This document shows positions 45,073-52,319 of a DNA stretch of 52,319 nucleotides, piece after piece. The DNA lies in assembly GCF_002914525.1 (NCBI RefSeq), contig NZ_LODW01000065.1:1-52319 (forward strand), read 5' to 3'. Below the pieces are notes generated by a model. The model was given only the letters and a program-made list of their open reading frames with translations. It was not told where the DNA came from and made no database searches. Position 1 is the first letter of the stretch. Every line of letters begins with the position of its first letter. A program made the position numbers and the translations under genes. Origin of the DNA: Rhizobium hidalgonense. Its GTDB lineage: Bacteria > Pseudomonadota > Alphaproteobacteria > Rhizobiales > Rhizobiaceae.

Positions 45073-45929
45073 GCTCGACGGTTGCCGATACGCTCGCCGA
45101 AGCGCGCCGCCGCTTCACCGAAGCGGGTATCGCCGACCCGACGACCGATGCGCGGTTGCTTGTCGCGGGCCTTCTGAAACTATCGCCGACCGAGCTTTTG
45201 ACGCGATCGGCCGAGACGCTTTCGCCTGAGCAGGCGGTGGTGATGTCCAAGGCGCTGGAGCGGCGGCTCGGCCATGAGCCGGTGCACCGCATTCTCGGCG
45301 AGCGGGAATTTTACGGCCTGCCGCTTCGGCTCTCGGCGGAAACGCTGGAGCCACGGCCGGATACGGAAATCCTGGTCGATACGGTGCTTGCCTATCTCAA
45401 GGATCTTGCAAAGGCGCATGGCCATCTCCATATTCTTGACATGGGAACCGGGACCGGGGCGATATGCCTTGCGCTTTTGAGCGAATGTCCTGATGCGTCA
45501 GGTGTCGGGAGCGACATATCGGCGGATGCATTGCGCACAGCAAGATCGAACGCAGAAAGAAACGGGTTGCAGGATCGTTTTCAGGCCGTGCAGTCGAGAT
45601 GGTTCGAGAGCATCCAGGGTTCGTTTCACGCGATTGTCTCAAATCCGCCCTATATTGCTTCCAATGTCATTCACGATCTCGCTCCCGAAGTGACGAAATT
45701 TGATCCGGTCGCGGCACTGGATGGCGGCCCGGATGGGCTTGACGCCTATCACGCCATCGCCAAGGATGCGGCAAAGTTCATGAGGCCCGATGGGGTCGTC
45801 GGGCTGGAAATCGGTTACGATCAGCGCAACGATGTGACGGCGATCTTTGAAGCGAAAGGCTTCAGGTGCCTCAAATCCGTAAGAGATTATGGTCAGAACG
45901 ATAGGGTGCTCGTGTTCGCGCTCGCGTGA
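45069..45929 (+). CDS. prmC: Release factor glutamine methyltransferase
   Basis: A 286-residue enzyme with SAM motif LDMGTGTGAICLALL, the Gln-binding NPPYIAS, and N-terminal VHRILGEREFYGLPL followed by LEPRPDTEILVD. It methylates the glutamine of the GGQ motif of release factors. The ATGA overlap with prfA reflects their functional pair. The C-terminus DYGQNDRVLVFALA is normal. Confidence 0.95.
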   Translation: MSSTVADTLAEARRRFTEAGIADPTTDARLLVAGLLKLSPTELLTRSAETLSPEQAVVMSKALERRLGHEPVHRILGEREFYGLPLRLSAETLEPRPDTEILVDTVLAYLKDLAKAHGHLHILDMGTGTGAICLALLSECPDASGVGSDISADALRTARSNAERNGLQDRFQAVQSRWFESIQGSFHAIVSNPPYIASNVIHDLAPEVTKFDPVAALDGGPDGLDAYHAIAKDAAKFMRPDGVVGLEIGYDQRNDVTAIFEAKGFRCLKSVRDYGQNDRVLVFALA

Positions 45930-46272
45930 CAGGCGATAATCGCTGCCTTGAACGGGACATTATTGTTATTGCGAAGAAAAGGCTTGGATTTCCCAGGGAA
46001 GCAATATAGGTTGCGGTCACGTGTTGGGCAGATAGGAATGAACGAGATTCGTTCGGTACTTGGTTTGCCTCGGGGGTCCGCTCTTTTAAACGAGAGTTTC
46101 AACGGTTGAACACGACCCAACGCGTGAATCAGTCAAACTGACTTGAGAACCAAGCGGCAGGTCGGCGCAAAGGCGCAGTATGCTCGCGGCACAAAGGTCC
46201 TGACCCGGTTTTCCGGTCATGGCGGTTGGTGCCATGTATCCATCACAAACAGAGAATTCAGGTGAACGATCT
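45930..46272. other. Intergenic region upstream of the DUF4167 gene
   Basis: A 343-base stretch without a credible gene. CTTGGA (45983-45988) and TATAGG (46005-46010) with a 16-base spacer could be a rightward promoter. The remainder shows no repeat or hairpin that I can support. Confidence 0.35.
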
Positions 46273-47001
46273 ATGAGGCCAGGACAGCAGAACAAGCGCG
46301 GTCGAGGGCGTGGTAACAACAATAATAACAACGGCGGCGGTGGAAATAACAATAACAACAATTTCAACCGCAAGGGCGGCAATCCGCTGACCCGGACCTA
46401 TGACAGCTCCGGCCCCGATGTGAAGATTCGTGGGACTGCCCAGCATATCGCCGAAAAATACGCGCAGCTTGCCCGCGATGCTCAAAGCTCCGGCGACCGC
46501 GTGATTGCCGAGAACTATCTCCAGCACGCCGAACATTACAACCGGATCATCGCCAGCGCCCAGGCGCAGATGCAGGAACGCTTCCAGCGCGACGATCGCG
46601 GCGAATATAATGACGCCGCGGAGCGCGACGGCGACGACATCGATAACAGCGACAATGACGGTGATGATGTCGTTGTCGTCCAGCCGCCGCAGAACAGGCA
46701 GCATCAGCCGCGGCCGCAACCCGTGTCTCAGCCCCAGGCGGCTCCTGCTCCGGCGCCGGTAGCGTCGCAGGCCGAGGTTATCGACGGCACCGGGCCGCAG
46801 CCGGAGATCGACGGGATTCCGGCCGAAGTCGCGATGGACGAGGAAGGTGCCGGCGGCCAGCCGCGCGAACGCCAGCCCCGCCGCCGCAGCACCGGCAGCC
46901 GTCCGCGTCGCCCGCGTCGCGGCGCTGAGGGCGAAGCCGCTGCCGAGGGCGAGGGCGCTTCCGGCGAGGCACCGGTGCTGGCCGATGCCGCATCGGAATG
47001 A
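46273..47001 (+). CDS. DUF4167 domain protein
   Basis: A 242-residue alphaproteobacterial protein. It begins MRPGQQNKRGRGRG and runs through two six-Asn tracts around GGGG, then the conserved DUF4167 segment NPLTRTYDSSGPDVKIRGTA and QHIAEKYAQLARDAQSSGDR with NYLQHAEHYNRII. The remainder is Asp-rich, then Pro/Gln-rich, then Arg-rich (RERQPRRRSTGSRPRRPRRG), all disordered in appearance. The basic termini suggest RNA or nucleic-acid binding; function is unknown. AGGTGA lies 8 nt before the ATG. Confidence 0.87.
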   Translation: MRPGQQNKRGRGRGNNNNNNGGGGNNNNNNFNRKGGNPLTRTYDSSGPDVKIRGTAQHIAEKYAQLARDAQSSGDRVIAENYLQHAEHYNRIIASAQAQMQERFQRDDRGEYNDAAERDGDDIDNSDNDGDDVVVVQPPQNRQHQPRPQPVSQPQAAPAPAPVASQAEVIDGTGPQPEIDGIPAEVAMDEEGAGGQPRERQPRRRSTGSRPRRPRRGAEGEAAAEGEGASGEAPVLADAASE

Positions 47002-47066
47002 GGGTTTCGCTTCTCCTCCGGGGGACGCGTGAGCTTCATGCCATCTGCTCGAATTGCAATGAAAGT

Positions 47067-47097
47067 CCCCGGCCTCGCGCCGGGGATTTTCGTTTTA
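47067..47097 (+). terminator. Intrinsic terminator after the DUF4167 gene
   Basis: CCCCGGC-CTCGC-GCCGGGG (47067-47085) followed by ATTTTCGTTTT, 65 bases after the stop. Confidence 0.75.
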
Positions 47098-47250
47098 TCG
47101 GCTCTTTAAACTCGCAGAACAGCTACCATATTCTCCTCGACTGCTTCGGCCAAATCAGAGATGGGCCAAGCGCGGCCTGCCTTTTCAGGGGGACGATCTC
47201 AATCATCGGTCTGCGCCTCATTAGGGCAGGGCGATCCATGGAGGTAGACT

Positions 47251-49851
<2,601 letters not shown>

Positions 49852-49873
49852 ACCGGTTTTCCGGATGCATCAG

Positions 49874-49899
49874 AAATGGCGGCTTTGGCCGCCATTTTT
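49874..49899 (+). terminator. Intrinsic terminator of clpB
   Basis: AAATGGCGGC-TTTG-GCCGCCATTT, perfect 10-bp arms, followed by TTC, about 22 bases after the clpB stop. The symmetric A/T flanks may also serve the convergent M23 peptidase gene. Confidence 0.75.
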
Positions 49900-49940
49900 C
49901 GTTGGCGGGTGCGATGACGACGAGGGACATCGGCTCGAGA

Positions 49941-51866
49941 CTACTTGCTTGCCACCTGATCCGATGTCTGGTTGTTCAGCAGTGTATCGATGCGCTTGCG
50001 CTCGTCCTCGAATTTCGCCAGCGTCTCGCCCTGCAGTGATTTGCCGCCCGGCAGGCGGATGCGCAACGGATCGACCTTGGTGCCATTGACGATCAGCTCA
50101 TAATGCAGATGCGGCCCGGTGGACTCGCCCGTCGTGCCGACCCAGCCGATCACTTGACCCTGGCGGATCTTGGCGCCGGGGGTAACGCCCTTGGCGATGG
50201 CGCTCTGGTGATTATAGGAGGATTCGTAGCCGTTGGCGTGACGGATTATCGTCTGGTTGCCATAACCGCCGGAATCCCAGCCGGCTTTTTCGACGGTGCC
50301 GTTGCCGGCGGCAATGATTGCGGTGCCGCGGGGTGCGGCCCAATCGACGCCGGTGTGCATGCGGGCGAAACCGAGGATCGGGTGACGGCGCATGCCGAAG
50401 CCCGATTTGAAGATGCCGTTCGGGACCGGGTTGCGCAGCAGGAACTGGCGGATGCTTTTGCCGTTCTCGTCGAAATAATCGACCGTGCCGTCGTCGGGAT
50501 CCTGGAAGCGGTAGAAGCGTGTCTGCGTATCGCCGAAACGAGCGTTGACATAGAGCAGTTCGGAATCCTCGGTTGCCTGGCCGGCGCTGTCGGCGACGGA
50601 GAAGAAGGCTTCGAGACTGTCGGTCGGCCGCAGCTGTGCCTGGAAATCGACATTGCTGGCAAGCAGCTTGATGATCAGCGCCGTCATATCCTTGGTCATG
50701 CCGTAGGACAGGGCAGCGCGATAAATACCGTCATAGACGCGCGGCAGGTTCTGGCCCGGCGGCGGCGCGAAGGAATTGTCATCGAAGGCGGTGGCGATAG
50801 CGTCCAGCATCGGCGGCTCGCTGCCGGGCACGTATCTGCCCTTGTCGTCGACGGCGACGGTGACGAGATGGCGCGTGCCGCGATAGACGCTGGCCCGGAT
50901 GATCTTTGCCTGCTCGCCCTTTTGAATGATGCCGATGCGCAGCACGTCGCCCTTGGCGAGATCAGTGGAACCCAGTTGTTGCGAGATAAAACCGGCAATG
51001 CCATCGGCATATTGCTGCGGATAGCCTGAATCCGTCAGCGCCTTGGCGATCGGCGTGTCGGCGCGAACGGGCAGGATGTCGTCGGCGAATTCCTCGGTCT
51101 GCGGCGTGATCGATTCCGACGCGGAGACGGTCATATTCTGTTCGAGCACGCGGGCGGACAGGCCGGCGGTCAGATCCACATCGGCGTCCTCGTTGGAGAA
51201 ACGGCGCGGATCGACGTAATAGAGGGCTGCAAGCTGGGTGTTGCCATCCGTCAACACCGAGCCGTTGGAGCGCACATTCTCTTCGACCTCCTCCAGCGAC
51301 AGGCCCGACGCCATCTTCATGCTGGTCTTGCCGGTCGGGAAGGAAATGGTCTTCAGGCTGACTTCGGATTCGACATCGGAGCCGTAAATCGCGCCGGTCC
51401 GGCTTTGCGGGGCGGGCTGCGGCTCGTCGGCGGAAAAGATCGCCAGCGGATCGAAGTCGGGATAGTCCTCGGTCGCCACATGGTTGGCGGCCAGCGTCAT
51501 CTTCACATGTGCGAAGGGCTGGCGGCGCACCACTTCCTTTTCGCCGTCGTGGACGACGGTCGAAACTTCCATGATCGCCCGGTCGGACGGTTTTGCGGCG
51601 ATGGCGGGCGCAATCAGCCTTCCGCCGCGCACCACTGTCGTATCCTCGTGCGCGTCCGCCGCCGCACTGGCATAGGCTTCGGCCGGAATCGCCAGTTGCT
51701 GGCGGCCGTCAAGGGCGGCAAAAAGCGCGACGCCCATCAGGACTGAGGATGTAATGCCGGTGAGGAACGTACCCGAGAGCCAGCGGAGAGACACTTCGCG
51801 GCGGTCGGGCGCACGCCTGCCGTCGGCCAGAAGCGGAGGCTCGTTGCCCAACGAGCGGATCATCAT
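49941..51866 (-). CDS. Membrane-anchored M23 (LytM) peptidoglycan endopeptidase
   Basis: A protein of about 641 residues. One membrane helix lies near residues 35-55 (GTFLTGITSSVLMGVALFAA), then a long periplasmic region, and a C-terminal M23 domain with zinc ligands in MHTGVDWA and HLHYELIVNG and the typical GNGTVEKAGWDSGGYGNQTI. It should cut peptide cross-links of peptidoglycan or activate amidases. Several ATGs lie close together: 51866 or 51863 follow GGAG directly; 51881 and 51878 are further out. It is convergent with clpB. Confidence 0.9.
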   Translation of the reverse strand: MMIRSLGNEPPLLADGRRAPDRREVSLRWLSGTFLTGITSSVLMGVALFAALDGRQQLAIPAEAYASAAADAHEDTTVVRGGRLIAPAIAAKPSDRAIMEVSTVVHDGEKEVVRRQPFAHVKMTLAANHVATEDYPDFDPLAIFSADEPQPAPQSRTGAIYGSDVESEVSLKTISFPTGKTSMKMASGLSLEEVEENVRSNGSVLTDGNTQLAALYYVDPRRFSNEDADVDLTAGLSARVLEQNMTVSASESITPQTEEFADDILPVRADTPIAKALTDSGYPQQYADGIAGFISQQLGSTDLAKGDVLRIGIIQKGEQAKIIRASVYRGTRHLVTVAVDDKGRYVPGSEPPMLDAIATAFDDNSFAPPPGQNLPRVYDGIYRAALSYGMTKDMTALIIKLLASNVDFQAQLRPTDSLEAFFSVADSAGQATEDSELLYVNARFGDTQTRFYRFQDPDDGTVDYFDENGKSIRQFLLRNPVPNGIFKSGFGMRRHPILGFARMHTGVDWAAPRGTAIIAAGNGTVEKAGWDSGGYGNQTIIRHANGYESSYNHQSAIAKGVTPGAKIRQGQVIGWVGTTGESTGPHLHYELIVNGTKVDPLRIRLPGGKSLQGETLAKFEDERKRIDTLLNNQTSDQVASK

Positions 51867-52236
51867 TTTCTCCGTCATCATGGCAGTCGGGTCCGCGTCC
51901 TTACATCAGGCGTCTCTGGAAGCATGTCTCGGCCATCCTGGCTGGGCAAAAGATGTGCATATTTTGGGCATGGAAGTCAAATCGCCCAGGGAAAGGCAGT
52001 CTGCCTGCATTTGCCTGTGTGAATCATGTGTCTCTTAAGACCAGCAGATTGTGATGATGTCGGGGCGCAGGGAGGCAAAAGAGCGTTCTTCTCTCGAAAA
52101 GTCGAAAGACGCTCGTTTTCTTGGCGGGGGTTGGGCCAGTCGGAATCCGGGAAACGACCGTATTTACGCCTCGGCTGAAAATTGATCTTGAAAAACAATA
52201 ACATGAAAGAAAAATCAGTTTTTTCGAAAACGGCTG

Positions 52237-52265
52237 TTGACTGCTTGGGAGGGTTAGTTCTATAA
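52237..52265 (+). promoter_or_regulatory. Strong promoter of a probable rRNA operon
   Basis: TTGACT (52237-52242), a 17-base spacer and CTATAA (52260-52265), preceded by an A/T-rich stretch of the UP-element kind (AAAGAAAAATCAGTTTTTTC). The downstream leader GAACGAGGGCGGCGGCGCTG with CGACGAAGTCTTTCGTTC matches my memory of rhizobial 16S rRNA leaders. The rest of 51882-52236 holds no gene that I can support. The rRNA itself would lie to the right, outside the window. Confidence 0.6.
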
Positions 52266-52319
52266 GCCCACTCACTGAACGAGGGCGGCGGCGCTGCTGG
52301 CGACGAAGTCTTTCGTTCT

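Noticed and set aside
47098..47250. Sigma-32 heat-shock promoter upstream of clpB
   Set aside because: Expected from known biology, but I could not find a convincing -35/-10 pair, so I do not annotate one.

Overview
The window reads as chromosome of a fast-growing Rhizobium of the etli/leguminosarum/phaseoli type. This is inferred from the high-GC codon use, from gene neighbourhoods usual in these genomes (etfB, rhomboid protease and PduO-type adenosyltransferase; secA opposite a parvulin and argJ; lysC-ptsP-prfA-prmC; clpB), and from several families of palindromic intergenic repeats. I could run no search, so the species is not fixed.

Backbone, left part (1-10959): the start of etfB, a rhomboid protease, a cobalamin adenosyltransferase, a HIG1-type membrane protein, an SDR oxidoreductase, a YihY membrane protein, GluQ, an AlkA-like DNA glycosylase, an HNH nuclease, a DsbB-like protein, a YqaA/DedA membrane protein, a cation/proton antiporter with a cyclic-nucleotide domain, and small hypothetical proteins.

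Genomic island (about 10960-20591): a 9.6 kb element sits in the 3' end of a tRNA-Leu(CAA) gene. A 16-bp copy of the tRNA end, including CCA, lies at the far end (10960-10975), and a tyrosine integrase lies next to the intact tRNA. Probable integrase arm sites (CAGTACCCCGA type) occur at both ends. Cargo: two unrecognised small genes, a frameshifted HTH-like gene, a two-gene operon encoding a zinc-finger protein and a compact protein carrying the A, B and C motifs of family-A/T7-like polymerases, a serine recombinase with a probable 34-bp site, and a 697-residue ABC-type ATPase fused to a TOPRIM/DUF4435-like domain that looks like an anti-phage defence protein. The polymerase-like operon and the ATPase-TOPRIM protein are the best candidates for an undescribed system.

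Backbone, right part (20592-52319): an MFS transporter divergent from a TetR regulator with paired palindromic operators; an aldo/keto reductase; an acyl-CoA synthetase; a polysaccharide flippase and acetyltransferase pair; secA; a parvulin-argJ-GNAT-mutT group; a lone Flp pilin; a comF-grxC-nitrilase-DUF1178 operon; ubiG; lysC; ptsP; prfA-prmC; a DUF4167 protein; clpB; and a membrane-anchored M23 peptidase. The window ends in what looks like the promoter and leader of a ribosomal RNA operon reading out to the right.
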